A stretch of 64,000 nucleotides of DNA from CBDCXE01 sp965223725 [NCBI: Nitrospinota bacterium] (GCA_965223725.1 CBDCXE010000006.1:496001-560000), one strand, 5' to 3'. Counted from the first letter of the stretch, positions 45,134 to 54,746 are shown. The notes: generated by a model from the sequence alone, not told the origin. Program-made: numbers and translations.

Positions 45134-46510
45134 ATGGCGAAAACAACCACCGTTTATGTGTGCCAATCGTGCGGATACAACTCGGCCAAGTGGATGGGCA
45201 AATGCCCATCGTGCAACCAGTGGGACACTTTCAGCGAGGAGGTCACCTCCACCAACCCGACAACCCTGGGCGACAAGCGACGATGGACGCCAACCGACGG
45301 AGGCAACGAACCGGTCGCTATATCGAGCGTGGCCGAGGGCGACGGCGCTGTCCGGTTCAGTTCCGGCATATCAGAGCTGGACCGTGTGCTGGGGGGCGGG
45401 ATCGTGCAAGGCTCGTTCACCCTGGTCGGGGGCGACCCTGGCATTGGCAAGTCGACGCTGATGTTGCAGGTGGCCGGGGCGGCGGCGCGTGACGGCGTGG
45501 CGTTGTATGTATCGGGTGAAGAGTCACCCGGTCAAATAAAACTGCGGGGCCAACGGCTCGGCTCGTTGTCGGATAACCTGCTGACACTGCCGGAGACGAT
45601 GGTGGAGGAAATCGAAAAGCATATTTTGAAAATCAACCCCGCCGTGGTCGTCATCGATTCCATCCAGACCATCTATACGTCCGATCTGCCGGCGGCGCCA
45701 GGCAGCGTGGGACAGGTGCGTGAGGCGGCGGGCCGGCTGTTGCGTGTGTGCAAGGCCAGCGGCGTGCCGATGTTTCTCATCGGGCATGTCACCAAGGAGG
45801 GCGCCATCGCCGGGCCGCGTCTGCTGGAGCATATGGTCGATACGGTGCTCTATTTCGAGGGTGAGAAGGGAAGTCCGTTCCGGATCCTGCGGGTCGTAAA
45901 AAACCGGTTCGGCTCCACCAACGAGATCGGCGTGTTCGAGATGAAGCATGAAGGGCTGATGGAGGTGGACAATCCCTCGGAGCTGTTCCTCTCCGACAAG
46001 CCGGGTGATATATCCGGATCGGTGGTGACAGCGTGCGTCAACGGGACACGCCCCCTGCTGGTGGAGGTGCAGGCGCTGGTCTCGTCGAGCCACTACCCTA
46101 CCCCGCGGCGGACCACATCGGGGGTTGACCCGAACCGTGTGGCGATATTGATGGCGATCATCGAGAAGCGGTGCGGCTATCATCTGATGGGCGAGGATGT
46201 GTTCGTCAATGCGGCGGGCGGAACACGGATCGACGAGCCGGCTGTTGACTTATGCATCGTGGCCGCTGTGGTCTCCAGCTTCCGCGATATCCCTGTCGAT
46301 TCCAAAACCATCGTCATCGGCGAAGTGGGGCTGGGGGGCGAGATACGGCCGGTATCTCAACTCGATCTGCGTATTTCCGAAGCGGCCAAGCTGGGCTTCA
46401 CCCGCACGGTTGTTCCGAGCACAAAGAAGCCGACTGCAAAACCGGCAAATATGGATGTTATCCAGGTCGCCAATGTTATGGATGCGCTGGAGACGGTGAT
46501 CGGCGCCTAG
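45134..46510 (+). CDS. radA: DNA repair protein RadA
   Basis: The 458-residue protein has an N-terminal zinc finger CQSCGYNSAKWMGKCPSC (residues 10-27), Walker A GGDPGIGKSTLM near 105, the RadA-specific KNRFGSTNEIG near 256 and a C-terminal Lon-like domain. RadA (Sms) processes recombination intermediates as a RecA-like helicase. The stop at 46508-46510 overlaps the convergent end of the nucleotidase gene, so transcripts of the two strands overlap. Confidence 0.97.
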   Translation: MAKTTTVYVCQSCGYNSAKWMGKCPSCNQWDTFSEEVTSTNPTTLGDKRRWTPTDGGNEPVAISSVAEGDGAVRFSSGISELDRVLGGGIVQGSFTLVGGDPGIGKSTLMLQVAGAAARDGVALYVSGEESPGQIKLRGQRLGSLSDNLLTLPETMVEEIEKHILKINPAVVVIDSIQTIYTSDLPAAPGSVGQVREAAGRLLRVCKASGVPMFLIGHVTKEGAIAGPRLLEHMVDTVLYFEGEKGSPFRILRVVKNRFGSTNEIGVFEMKHEGLMEVDNPSELFLSDKPGDISGSVVTACVNGTRPLLVEVQALVSSSHYPTPRRTTSGVDPNRVAILMAIIEKRCGYHLMGEDVFVNAAGGTRIDEPAVDLCIVAAVVSSFRDIPVDSKTIVIGEVGLGGEIRPVSQLDLRISEAAKLGFTRTVVPSTKKPTAKPANMDVIQVANVMDALETVIGA

Positions 46511-48009
46511 TTACGGCTGTCGTTTTTTCCGAGGATCATCCTGTCATCAATGACCGGGGCTATGGTTTCCCGGACCTTGATTTCATCGGCGACCATATCC
46601 GCGATCCGCTCTCCATACTCCGGCGGCAGGATCACTTCGGCCGTGGAGAACATATCGTACCCGTCGCCACCTTCCAGGATGTAATCGTTGGTGGCCAATG
46701 TATACTGTTCCGCGGGCCCGATCGGTTTGCCTTCAAACAAAACTTCAGTGACACGGGCTCCAGGCTCCGCGCTGATGTCGGCCCTGAATGATATTCCGGA
46801 TATTTGCGGGAACCTGCCGGCGTTATCTTTATATTTGCTCAGTCCGTTTTCCAACGCTTTGCTGATCGTGGCGCCATCGACCTTGATTTTACAGATCACA
46901 GACCCGAACGGCAGAATGGAGAATATATCCTTTTTGGTCAACTGGCCTGGTGGGTATACCTTGTTGCTTCTGATATTGCCGCCGTTGAATAGGGCAACCT
47001 GCGCGCCGGTATGTTTGCGCATGGTGTCGGCTATGAAATTGGCCAGGCCGGTCTCGCCATGGCGGGAGGACCAGGCGGTGGCGTCGAGCGGTGTCCTGGT
47101 TTCACCGACGACCGTATCCAGCTGTTTGCTTAACCTGTTTTTCCATTTTGCCACCACCTGGGCAACTTCTGCATTTTCTTCCACGCTGGCATCAACCGGC
47201 AGAAGCTCGGCCCTGCTTAATACACCTGTGCTATCCAAAATGATATCGACCTTGGCAAGTTTTCTGGCGTTGGCGCCTGCTTTCACGATCAGTGTGTTGT
47301 TGACCTGTTCGATTAATTCCGAATGGTCATGGCCGCCCAGGATCAGGTCGATATCATCAACATCGCGGGCCAGCTGCCGGTCCTGGTCGGTGTCGAGGTG
47401 GGTCAACGCAATAATCAGATTGGCCCCGTTCTGTTTCAACTCCGTCACAACTTCGCGCGACGCACTGTATATATCCAGTATCTCTGTTTCTTTAGAGAGG
47501 CCGCCGATGACCTTTGTCTCTTCCGTGATCAACCCGATGAAGCCGACTTCTATACAACCGACCTTTTTCATGAGGTAACGTATAGAACCGTGGTAATGCT
47601 TGCCGTTTTTCAGAAGATTCGACGCCAACCAGATAAACCGCGACTCGGCCATCCTCCGTTTCAACACATCGTCGCCGAAATCGAATTCATGATTGCCAAA
47701 CGTGGTGATATCCAGGCCGGCGGCGTTGAGAGCGTCGATCATCTGTTGACCGAAAAACAGCCCAGACATCAACGATGGTGAAAGGAAATCGCCACCGTGG
47801 GTGAATATGGTTTCCGGATCCTCTTGCTTTATCCTGTCGACAACGGTTTTGATTTTTGCGAAGCCGCCGTTGCCCGATCTGGAAGATTCGATCTCGTAGA
47901 CATCGTTTATATGGGCGATGGTGACCCGCCCAGGTTGCTCACACTCCGCCCAGGCAAAGGATGAATGGAATGCAGAAAAGGCGAGAAGGTATAAGAGTAA
48001 TCTGATCAA
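46507..48009 (-). CDS. Periplasmic 5'-nucleotidase/UshA-like metallophosphatase
   Basis: The 500-residue protein has a signal peptide (LLLYLLAFSAFHSSFAWAE). Metallophosphoesterase motifs are 'AHINDVYEIES', 'THGGDFLSPS', 'TFGNHEFDFG' and 'LGGHDHSE' in the first 230 residues. The C-terminal 5'-nucleotidase domain contains 'NGGNIRSNKVYPPGQLTKKDIFSILPF'. It would hydrolyse nucleotides or related phosphoesters in the periplasm. It overlaps the HerA-like gene start/stop by four bases (co-directional) and is convergent with radA. Confidence 0.9.
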   Translation of the reverse strand: MIRLLLYLLAFSAFHSSFAWAECEQPGRVTIAHINDVYEIESSRSGNGGFAKIKTVVDRIKQEDPETIFTHGGDFLSPSLMSGLFFGQQMIDALNAAGLDITTFGNHEFDFGDDVLKRRMAESRFIWLASNLLKNGKHYHGSIRYLMKKVGCIEVGFIGLITEETKVIGGLSKETEILDIYSASREVVTELKQNGANLIIALTHLDTDQDRQLARDVDDIDLILGGHDHSELIEQVNNTLIVKAGANARKLAKVDIILDSTGVLSRAELLPVDASVEENAEVAQVVAKWKNRLSKQLDTVVGETRTPLDATAWSSRHGETGLANFIADTMRKHTGAQVALFNGGNIRSNKVYPPGQLTKKDIFSILPFGSVICKIKVDGATISKALENGLSKYKDNAGRFPQISGISFRADISAEPGARVTEVLFEGKPIGPAEQYTLATNDYILEGGDGYDMFSTAEVILPPEYGERIADMVADEIKVRETIAPVIDDRMILGKNDSRN

Positions 48010-49505
48010 CTGCGCCCGCCGAAAATTGAACCGAGTACACCGCGGATGATGCGCCTGCCAATCTGGCTGCCGATGGCGCGGGCGGCGCTTTTCAGCATCG
48101 CCTCCCCTGCGCTCTGTCGCCTTCGTCCAGATTTTTTCGCCTTCATTTTTTCCTGGGCTTCCTTCTCCTGTTGTTTCTCTGCGGCGATCCGGGCTTCCTC
48201 ATCGATTTTCTCCTGCTCCGCCGCCCGCTTTTTCAAGATTTCGTATGCGGACTCCCGATCGACGCTTTCCTCATACTTGTTCCGCATGGGCGAGCGGGTG
48301 ATACGCTCCGCCCGGACCTCCTCCTCTATCGGCCCGATCTGCGATTCCGGCGGACGGATGAGGACCCGTTGTACCGGCGTCGGGCTGCCCTTCCGGTCCA
48401 GGGTCGACACCAGCGCTTCGCCGATGCCGAGCTGGGTGATCGCCTCTCTGGTATTAATCTCCGGGTTTTCCCGGAAGTTTTTTGCGACAGTATCCACAAC
48501 TTTTTTATCCTTGGGGGTGAACGCCCGCAGCGCATGCTGTATGCGCAGGCCGAGCTGGCCCAGCACAGACTCCGGGACATCGAGCGGGCTCTGGCTGATG
48601 AAATATACGCCCACACCTTTGGAGCGGATCAGCCGGACGACCTGTTCGATTTTGTCGAGCAGAGCCTTTGGGGCGCGTTTGAAAAGCAGATGCGCCTCAT
48701 CAAAAAACATCACAAACTTCGGGCGGTCGGCGTCGCCCACCTCCGGGAGCTGCTCAAAAAACTCCGACAACAGCCAAAGCAGGAACGTGGCGTAGAGCCG
48801 TGGCGAGTTCGATATCAGCTCTGTAACATCCAGAACGCTGATCACGCCGTTACCGGAAAAATCGACGCTCATCAGGTCCCGGATATCGAGCGCCGGCTCA
48901 CCAAAGAAAATGTCCGCGCCCTGCTCCTCCAGCACCAGCAGCTTGCGTTGTATGGCGCCCACACTCATAGAGGTGATATTGCCATATTCACCAGTTAACT
49001 CTTTTCGATTCTCCGTCATCCATGCCAGCAGCGCGCGGAGGTCCTTCAGGTCGAGCAGCAGCATACCGTTGTCGTCGGCGATTTTAAATGCGGAGTACAT
49101 GATGCCGGTCTGTGTGTCGTTCAGCTCCAGCAGGCTCGACAGCAGAAGCGGCCCGATCTCCGAGATGGTGGTCTTGACGGAGTGGCCCTGCTGGCCGAAC
49201 AGGTCCCAGAATACTGTAGGGTAGGGGCGCGCTGTGTAGTCATCGATCCCGATCCGCTCTATCCGCTCATCAATCTTTTTGTGCGGTTTGCCCGGTTTGG
49301 CCAAGCCAGAAAGGTCGCCCTTTACATCCGCCATGAACACCGGCACGCCGATGCGGGAATACGCCTCTGACAATATTTGCAGTGTGACTGTTTTGCCCGT
49401 ACCAGTAGCGCCAGCGATCATCCCGTGTCGGTTGCCCATGGACGCGTCCATAAACACCTGCTCTCCGTTTTCTCCTCCAATCAACAGTTTTGGCGCTTCA
49501 CTCAT
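48006..49505 (-). CDS. HerA-like ATPase, DUF853 family
   Basis: The start at 49505 (MSEAPKLLIGG) follows GGAAAG and gives 499 residues. It has Walker A AGATGTGKTVTLQ near 33, 'MADVKGDLSGLAKPGK' near 60, Walker B 'KFVMFFDEAHLLF' near 245 and an Arg-finger-like 'YFISQSPLDVP' near 290. The C-terminus is a charged coiled coil (about 400-465) and a basic tail. DUF853 proteins are AAA+ DNA-motor-like ATPases of unclear role. The nucleotidase gene overlaps its end. Confidence 0.85.
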   Translation of the reverse strand: MSEAPKLLIGGENGEQVFMDASMGNRHGMIAGATGTGKTVTLQILSEAYSRIGVPVFMADVKGDLSGLAKPGKPHKKIDERIERIGIDDYTARPYPTVFWDLFGQQGHSVKTTISEIGPLLLSSLLELNDTQTGIMYSAFKIADDNGMLLLDLKDLRALLAWMTENRKELTGEYGNITSMSVGAIQRKLLVLEEQGADIFFGEPALDIRDLMSVDFSGNGVISVLDVTELISNSPRLYATFLLWLLSEFFEQLPEVGDADRPKFVMFFDEAHLLFKRAPKALLDKIEQVVRLIRSKGVGVYFISQSPLDVPESVLGQLGLRIQHALRAFTPKDKKVVDTVAKNFRENPEINTREAITQLGIGEALVSTLDRKGSPTPVQRVLIRPPESQIGPIEEEVRAERITRSPMRNKYEESVDRESAYEILKKRAAEQEKIDEEARIAAEKQQEKEAQEKMKAKKSGRRRQSAGEAMLKSAARAIGSQIGRRIIRGVLGSIFGGRS

Positions 49506-49611
49506 TCTTTCCACTCATATTTATATTAATGCGCAAACTCCCACCAGAACGCTTGATAATCTGAAACAATTTTCAAGCGATGGGTGGAAGTTTACAGAAT
49601 ATTCGTTTTAA

Positions 49612-50019
49612 CTAATACTGTATTACAGGCTTCAGCTTTTTGGCTTGCGAAATCCATCCGGATACTGTTTTCTCGCCTGGGCATACCTTGCAAACCCGTT
49701 TTTTGGCGTTGACCTCTCGCATCTTCACGGTCAGATTATCGGCCCTTCGGTTGCGCAGTTCCTTGACCGAGTCGACCCCGGAAGCTTCCAGCAGCTCGGA
49801 ATATTGCCGCGCGACACCTTTGACCCGGAACAGGTCCGCCATGTTCACAGACCGCAGGATGATCGAGTGGCTGACGCCGGTGGTTTTGGCGAGTTCATTC
49901 CTGCCTTTGCGGGTGGTTCCGGCTTTCAGGAGCGCTCCTGTGGTGGAAATACCAGCTTTGCGCAATTTTTTACCGAAGACAGGACCGATACCTTCGATTT
50001 CTTCAATTGGTTTTGACAT
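49612..50019 (-). CDS. DUF4332 helix-hairpin-helix protein
   Basis: The 135-residue protein begins 'IEEIEGIGPVFGKKLRKAGI', a helix-hairpin-helix motif, with a second HhH-like 'LFRVKGVARQYSELLEASGV' near 63. The C-terminus has a CxxC-containing 'RVCKVCPGEKTVSGWI'. This matches DUF4332, predicted to bind DNA or act as an adaptor. It stands alone. The upstream 326-base gap to anmK (50020-50345) shows only a small palindrome TTGGGGTATCCCAA and no gene. Confidence 0.82.
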   Translation of the reverse strand: MSKPIEEIEGIGPVFGKKLRKAGISTTGALLKAGTTRKGRNELAKTTGVSHSIILRSVNMADLFRVKGVARQYSELLEASGVDSVKELRNRRADNLTVKMREVNAKKRVCKVCPGEKTVSGWISQAKKLKPVIQY

Positions 50020-50345
50020 GTTTCTTCTCCAGTTGATTGATTTAGTATTGCCGTATATAGATCAATTGACCAAGAATCATAAATTCCCTTTGTCAAATTG
50101 ATTTCCAAGGTAAGGCTGATGGATGGCTAATGAAGATGACTGCGCTTGTGAATAGAATGGATCAGACAGTTGGGGTATCCCAATATCATTTATACAGTGG
50201 ATGCACATAACACTCCGACCAGTTCACGCCAATTGTCAAAAATTGATTTATTAAGTTGCTGGGCATTTTACTATTTCGATGATTAAAAAATCCAGTAGTA
50301 ATTGTGAATGCTTATAGAGCGCAAACAGATTATCAACCGAAAGTG

Positions 50346-51473
50346 TCAGACAGGGGTTAATGCGCCCATCAGGATCGATCCCTTTGACCCGGTGATTGAT
50401 GACAGGTTTTGCCGTATTCCGTTTTCCGCAAACCAGGCCAATAATGCTATCAGCACAGGCTCCACCAGCTTGCATGGAACGCCCAGCCCGTCCGACGTCA
50501 CCACTTCCATCTCCGCTCCGCACAACGCCTTGATCCTTTGCAAAAGATGGTGGTTTTTAGCGCCGCCGCCACATATAACAAGCCTGTCTGTTGGCTTGCC
50601 TGCTTTCTCCATTTTCTTAATTTCGTTAACTATGGTTGCCGCGGTAAGCTCTGTGACGGTTGCTATAATATCGCTGTCGTCTGCTTTTCCAGCATGTATG
50701 TTGACCCATTGCAGGAATGAATCACCAAACATCTCGCGCCCCGTAGATTTTGGCGCGCGTTTTTTGAAGTATGGATGGCGTAAGCATTTATCCAGCAACC
50801 TTGCGTCCACCACGCCTTTGGCGGCGATGGCTCCGTTACGATCGAAATTACCCTTGCCAAATTCCCTGACCAGCGTGTCGATCAACATGCAGCCAGGGCC
50901 GGTGTCATAGGCCATCAGACTTTGCAGGTCGACGGCGCCGGCTGGAATGTGGGTTATGTTCGCTATGCCGCCGATGTTTACCACTGCCACGTTCAACATT
51001 TTATGACCAAACAGCGGCAGATGAACAATCGGGGCCAACGGCGCGCCCTCTCCACCAATTGCCATATCCGCCGATCGAAAATCGGACCAGGTTTTGACTC
51101 CGGTGGCCGCCGCTATCACCGATGGGGCGCCTATCTGCAGGGTGGCGCCTTTATCTGGCTGGTGCCAGACAGTCTGACCATGGGAGCCGATGCACGCGAC
51201 ACGACCGTCCACATTCTGGATAGCCTTCAGGGCGCATTTGGCGAACACCCGGCCCACTTCCATGTTCAGCTCGCACAGTTTTTGTGTGTCGGTGTCGCCA
51301 CTGCCAGTGGAAAGTAGCCGCTCCTGGAGATTGCGCGGATAGGTTGCAGAGCAATGGGATTTTATTTTTATGGTGGGCTGCAACACACCCTTGCTGCTAC
51401 GCCTGATATCGCATATAACAGCGTCCACACCATCCAGTGATGTGCCAGACATCAGGCCCACAACCTGCGCCAA
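50346..51473 (-). CDS. anmK: Anhydro-N-acetylmuramic acid kinase
   Basis: The 375-residue ASKHA-fold kinase begins 'VGLMSGTSLDGVDAV', its hallmark, followed by 'CIGSHGQTVWHQP' near 95 and 'NIGGIANITHIP' near 165. It converts anhydroMurNAc and ATP to MurNAc-6-P during cell-wall recycling. It lies downstream of the M20 amidohydrolase gene, with a 17-base gap. Confidence 0.95.
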   Translation of the reverse strand: MAQVVGLMSGTSLDGVDAVICDIRRSSKGVLQPTIKIKSHCSATYPRNLQERLLSTGSGDTDTQKLCELNMEVGRVFAKCALKAIQNVDGRVACIGSHGQTVWHQPDKGATLQIGAPSVIAAATGVKTWSDFRSADMAIGGEGAPLAPIVHLPLFGHKMLNVAVVNIGGIANITHIPAGAVDLQSLMAYDTGPGCMLIDTLVREFGKGNFDRNGAIAAKGVVDARLLDKCLRHPYFKKRAPKSTGREMFGDSFLQWVNIHAGKADDSDIIATVTELTAATIVNEIKKMEKAGKPTDRLVICGGGAKNHHLLQRIKALCGAEMEVVTSDGLGVPCKLVEPVLIALLAWFAENGIRQNLSSITGSKGSILMGALTPV

Positions 51474-51490
51474 TGTGTTATCCGCCCCGG

Positions 51491-52669
51491 CTACTGTTTG
51501 GCAAATTCCGCTTTGACCTGCGCCATCAGCTTCTTGTCGGTCAGCAGATCATAAACGGTCATCGCCATGGCGCGGGTCATATCCAGCATGGCGGATATGC
51601 CCTGTTTCGAAGTGACCGCCGTCAGAAATTCGCGGGAGTGGTTGGTGGCGCTCTTCGCCCCCACCGCATATTCCGGATGGAGCGTCGGGGCCACCAGGCT
51701 GAGGTTGCCGATGTCGGACGAACCGATCTCGTCGGTTTCGTTGAACCCGTCCTCCTTAACGCCGATGGTCTTCATGTTGCGCCGGAACGCCTCTCCCATG
51801 GGGCGGCTGGGGTAGAACGGCTCGTACTCGTGGCCCTTGCGCTTGATCTTGACTGTGCATCCGGCGGATTTGGCGCTGGCCCTGGCGGTGGCGATGATTT
51901 TTTTCACCAGCTCCCGGAAGTATTTGCGGTCGAGGGAACGAATGAAAAAGTCCATCACTATCCGCTCCGGGATGATGTTCGGCGCGTCGCCGCCGTGGGT
52001 GAAAATGCCATGCACCCGCGCCTCGTCGCGCATCTGCTGGCGCAATGTGGAGACAGCGTTGTAGAACAGCACACCCGCGTCGAGCGCGTTGACACCCCGA
52101 TCCGGAAACGCCGCCGCGTGGGCCGCCTTGCCGAGGAATGTAAACTCCAGCTCCGCTATGGCGTACATCCGGCAGATGACCCTGGTTTTGTTGCTGGGGT
52201 GGGTCATGATGGCCGCGTCCACGCCGTCGAAGGCGCGCTTGTTGATCATTTTCACTTTGCCTCCGCCCCCCTCTTCGGCCGGTGTGCCGATAACCAGCAG
52301 CTTGCCGGGAAAGTCGGGCGCGGCTTTCGAGATAGCCACAGCGGCGCCATAGGCGGATGCGGCGATCATGTTATGTCCGCAGGCGTGGCCTATTCCCGGC
52401 AGGGCGTCATACTCGGCGATCAGGGCGATTGTCGGGCCCGGTTTGCCGTTCGATCTGGATGCCTTGAACGCGGTTTTTAAACCGGCGTACGGAGTTTCCG
52501 TTTTGAATCCTGCGTCGGCTAAACAATTGACCATGAGCCGGGTCGCGAATTTTTCATTAAAGCAGGTTTCCGGATTATCAAAAACTTCCTGATTGATCTG
52601 TGTTATGGGGCCGATGATATCATTAATAGTTTTTGATATACGCTTTTTGATTGAACTGCTGTTGGCCAT
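51491..52669 (-). CDS. M20-family amidohydrolase/peptidase
   Basis: The 392-residue protein has the M20 metal-binding pattern: 'GHACGHNMIAASAYGA' near 97, 'GTPAEEGGGGKVKM' near 130 with the catalytic EE pair, and 'MTHPSN' near 155. A dimerisation domain (about 170-285) and a final His ('TNHSREFL' near 347) follow. The sequence resembles PM20D2/AbgB-type amidohydrolases that cleave N-acyl or dipeptide amides. Next to anmK it might take part in peptidoglycan recycling, but that is only context. Confidence 0.87.
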   Translation of the reverse strand: MANSSSIKKRISKTINDIIGPITQINQEVFDNPETCFNEKFATRLMVNCLADAGFKTETPYAGLKTAFKASRSNGKPGPTIALIAEYDALPGIGHACGHNMIAASAYGAAVAISKAAPDFPGKLLVIGTPAEEGGGGKVKMINKRAFDGVDAAIMTHPSNKTRVICRMYAIAELEFTFLGKAAHAAAFPDRGVNALDAGVLFYNAVSTLRQQMRDEARVHGIFTHGGDAPNIIPERIVMDFFIRSLDRKYFRELVKKIIATARASAKSAGCTVKIKRKGHEYEPFYPSRPMGEAFRRNMKTIGVKEDGFNETDEIGSSDIGNLSLVAPTLHPEYAVGAKSATNHSREFLTAVTSKQGISAMLDMTRAMAMTVYDLLTDKKLMAQVKAEFAKQ

Positions 52670-52672
52670 GGT

Positions 52673-53989
52673 TTACAAATTTCTCCAGATACGCAGATAG
52701 TTTAGCTCATACGGGATGTCACGATCCTCACAATAGTTATTTTCCGCCAGGATCTTCAGATCCTCCAGCGATCTTTTGTCGCCCTCGAAGGTTACGGTGG
52801 TGGCGTTTTCATCCGCCAGTATGCCGCCCGCTTCCAGCATCTCCAGGACAGAGCGGCAGTTATATTTATCGCCGTTTACGATCATGAACAGGTCGGTGCC
52901 ATGTTGCTGCACTATGAAGCTGACATACGTCGCGGGCCGCGCATGGAAGCCTTGCGGCCTGGGCAGCGGCAGCTCATACGATTCCGGTATCATATACTTC
53001 GACAATATACGTTCGGCAATCTCGTTGCCTTCATGCAAGTATCGATTGCAGTAGTGAAGTCCAAATTCGATTACATATTGGCTCAGCTTTTCGTCGTCCA
53101 CCAGTTTTGATATTTTCTCCTTCGTATCGCTTTTACGGATCTGGTTCTCGTGTCGTTCATAGAAATGTACTATCCACCGCAAAAACTCGAACAGATGCAT
53201 CGGTATGGCGGTCAACCCGCGCAGGGTAATGACCCACTGGTTATCCTTTTCGCTCAGCCCGCCCCGCAGATATGTATCATATTCGCTTTGCACATTATGG
53301 AGCATGCTCTCCAGCCGGGATACGATAGGCTCGTTAATCTTGGATGGGATAATTTCGCTCAGGTTGTCGAACTTTGCCTTGCGATGGAGCCGCTGCTGGC
53401 GGAAGTTTTTATAAGCCTCGCGGTACGACTGGGCAATGGAGATGATCCGCTCATCCTCGTCGGTGACTTCCACATCGGTGATTGTGTATGGAAGCAGCGG
53501 CTTGATCCTGACCTGCCACTGCTCGGCCGGCAGCGCCACCACTTCGGTGTTTACTTCCAGCGCTTTCGCCTCTTCTATCAACGCCTGGCGGAACCGGCGC
53601 AATGTATCGGCGAAGTATTCGAGGGTTTTTTTGGAATCTTCTTCAAACTTGCTCCTTATATTGTTTACTTCGCTGCCCAGATAGTCGGAGTAGCGGTCGT
53701 GCACATGATACAGATGGACGCCGGCGATGGAAAAGTTGCGCATGCACGCCACCAGCTCGGAAAAATAAATCCACTTCTGGTTGAACCGCGCGCCATGATC
53801 ATCAAGAAAATCTTCCAGTTTCTCCGTTTCCTGATGGAGCGTGAAATAGAACAGCTTGTTTAATGACAGGTTCTCGTCGCCCAGGGCGCTTATGACAGAG
53901 AACATGCCACTGCATCGTTTCTGGATCAGCGGGAGAAATTCCTCCTCACTGAGGATGGGTGACAGGGATCGGTTATGTGACGTATCCAA
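52673..53989 (-). CDS. Unknown protein with C-terminal HPr-like domain
   Basis: The 438-residue protein has a helical, charged N-terminal part (about 1-335) of no recognised family and a C-terminal domain (about 338-425) that matches HPr. The phosphorylatable His lies in 'RPQGFHARPATYVS', and a Ser at the regulatory position lies in 'CRSVLEMLEAGG'. HPr relays phosphate in the phosphotransferase system or serves in regulatory phosphorelay. No enzyme I or EII genes are nearby. The fusion suggests that the N-terminal region senses or uses the phospho-His signal. It ends three bases upstream of the M20 gene. Confidence 0.8.
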   Translation of the reverse strand: MDTSHNRSLSPILSEEEFLPLIQKRCSGMFSVISALGDENLSLNKLFYFTLHQETEKLEDFLDDHGARFNQKWIYFSELVACMRNFSIAGVHLYHVHDRYSDYLGSEVNNIRSKFEEDSKKTLEYFADTLRRFRQALIEEAKALEVNTEVVALPAEQWQVRIKPLLPYTITDVEVTDEDERIISIAQSYREAYKNFRQQRLHRKAKFDNLSEIIPSKINEPIVSRLESMLHNVQSEYDTYLRGGLSEKDNQWVITLRGLTAIPMHLFEFLRWIVHFYERHENQIRKSDTKEKISKLVDDEKLSQYVIEFGLHYCNRYLHEGNEIAERILSKYMIPESYELPLPRPQGFHARPATYVSFIVQQHGTDLFMIVNGDKYNCRSVLEMLEAGGILADENATTVTFEGDKRSLEDLKILAENNYCEDRDIPYELNYLRIWRNL

Positions 53990-54013
53990 TGATGATCCCT
54001 CAGAAGTTGGTTA

Positions 54014-54109
54014 TCAGGAAGACTCCGTCTTTTGACGTTTGGTCTTGGATTTTCGTTTCACATTGTTGATGTGGCGTTTTCTCTTCTGCTTGCTTTTGGT
54101 CCGGGGCAT
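54014..54109 (-). CDS. 31-residue very basic protein
   Basis: A short frame MPRTKSKQKRKRHINNVKR... of 31 residues with 15 Lys/Arg is preceded by AAAAGGATATAAAT, a well-placed ribosome-binding site. It ends 24 bases before the HPr-fusion gene on the same strand. It resembles tiny ribosome-associated proteins (bTHX/S22-like), but length prevents a firm match. The frame is more convincing than chance because of the RBS and the composition. Confidence 0.6.
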   Translation of the reverse strand: MPRTKSKQKRKRHINNVKRKSKTKRQKTESS

Positions 54110-54238
54110 ATTTATATCCTTTTAAATTTTAATATAGTTGCAATGGTAACCGTGTGGCGCCGCCGTGTCAATGAGGATAGAATCCTCTATTGGGTGGATC
54201 AATTTCAGGTATATAGCAAGGTTTGTAAAAATATGAGG

Positions 54239-54267
54239 TTGACAATAAATATAGTTGTATATACAAT
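54239..54267 (+). promoter_or_regulatory. Strong sigma-70 promoter of the MarR gene
   Basis: TTGACA (54239-54244), 17-base spacer, TACAAT (54262-54267) is a near-consensus promoter. The predicted start of transcription (~54274) coincides with the ATG at 54274, and no ribosome-binding site is seen, so the mRNA may be leaderless. Confidence 0.75.
54255..54266. promoter_or_regulatory. MarR operator copy 1
   Basis: The perfect 12-bp palindrome TTGTATATACAA covers the spacer and -10 of the MarR promoter. The same palindrome with flanking TAG occurs inverted at 54747-54758, so a bound repressor would block RNA polymerase here. Confidence 0.75.
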
Positions 54268-54273
54268 CTATTC

Positions 54274-54723
54274 ATGGGTAATTCAGATATCGATCCGATC
54301 GTATATGAAATGGCAAAAGATTGCGTCGCAGCCCGGTTGCGCAGTCTCAGCCGGCTCGTCAGTGGAATATATGCGGATGCGATACGCCCGCATGGACTTA
54401 CGATTAGTCAGATAAATATTCTGGTTGTTATCGGGTTGCTTAAAGGTACCAGGCCAAAGGACATCTGCTCCATTTTGCAGCTTGATACATCGACCCTCAG
54501 CCGCAATATAAGCAGAATGGTGGAACGGGGTTGGATAAAATCAGAGCCGGACGCCGATGGCCGCGCCCATGTTCTGGAAATCACCGCGAAAGGTCGCTCT
54601 CTCCTCAAGCGCGCCTATCCGGACTGGAGAATAGCGCAAGACAAGGCAAAGGCGCTGCTGGGGAACGATGAGGCAGACGGTATCGTAAGTATCGCCAATC
54701 AGGTAGTTATGGGAGGGAAGTAA
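54274..54723 (+). CDS. MarR-family transcriptional regulator
   Basis: The 149-residue winged-helix protein has the MarR layout: helix 'GLTISQINILVVIGLL' near 42, recognition helix 'LDTSTLSRNISRMVERGWI' near 72 and wing 'SEPDADGRAHVLEITAKG' near 92. It is probably an autorepressor that also controls the next gene, because the same palindrome precedes both. The start at 54274 coincides with the predicted transcription start. Confidence 0.9.
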   Translation: MGNSDIDPIVYEMAKDCVAARLRSLSRLVSGIYADAIRPHGLTISQINILVVIGLLKGTRPKDICSILQLDTSTLSRNISRMVERGWIKSEPDADGRAHVLEITAKGRSLLKRAYPDWRIAQDKAKALLGNDEADGIVSIANQVVMGGK

Positions 54724-54746
54724 CGGCAATTTTTTTGCGACATTAT

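Noticed and set aside
50109-50345. Possible gene or RNA in the gap between DUF4332 and anmK genes
   Set aside because: Only a small palindrome was seen; no coding frame or RNA structure could be supported.
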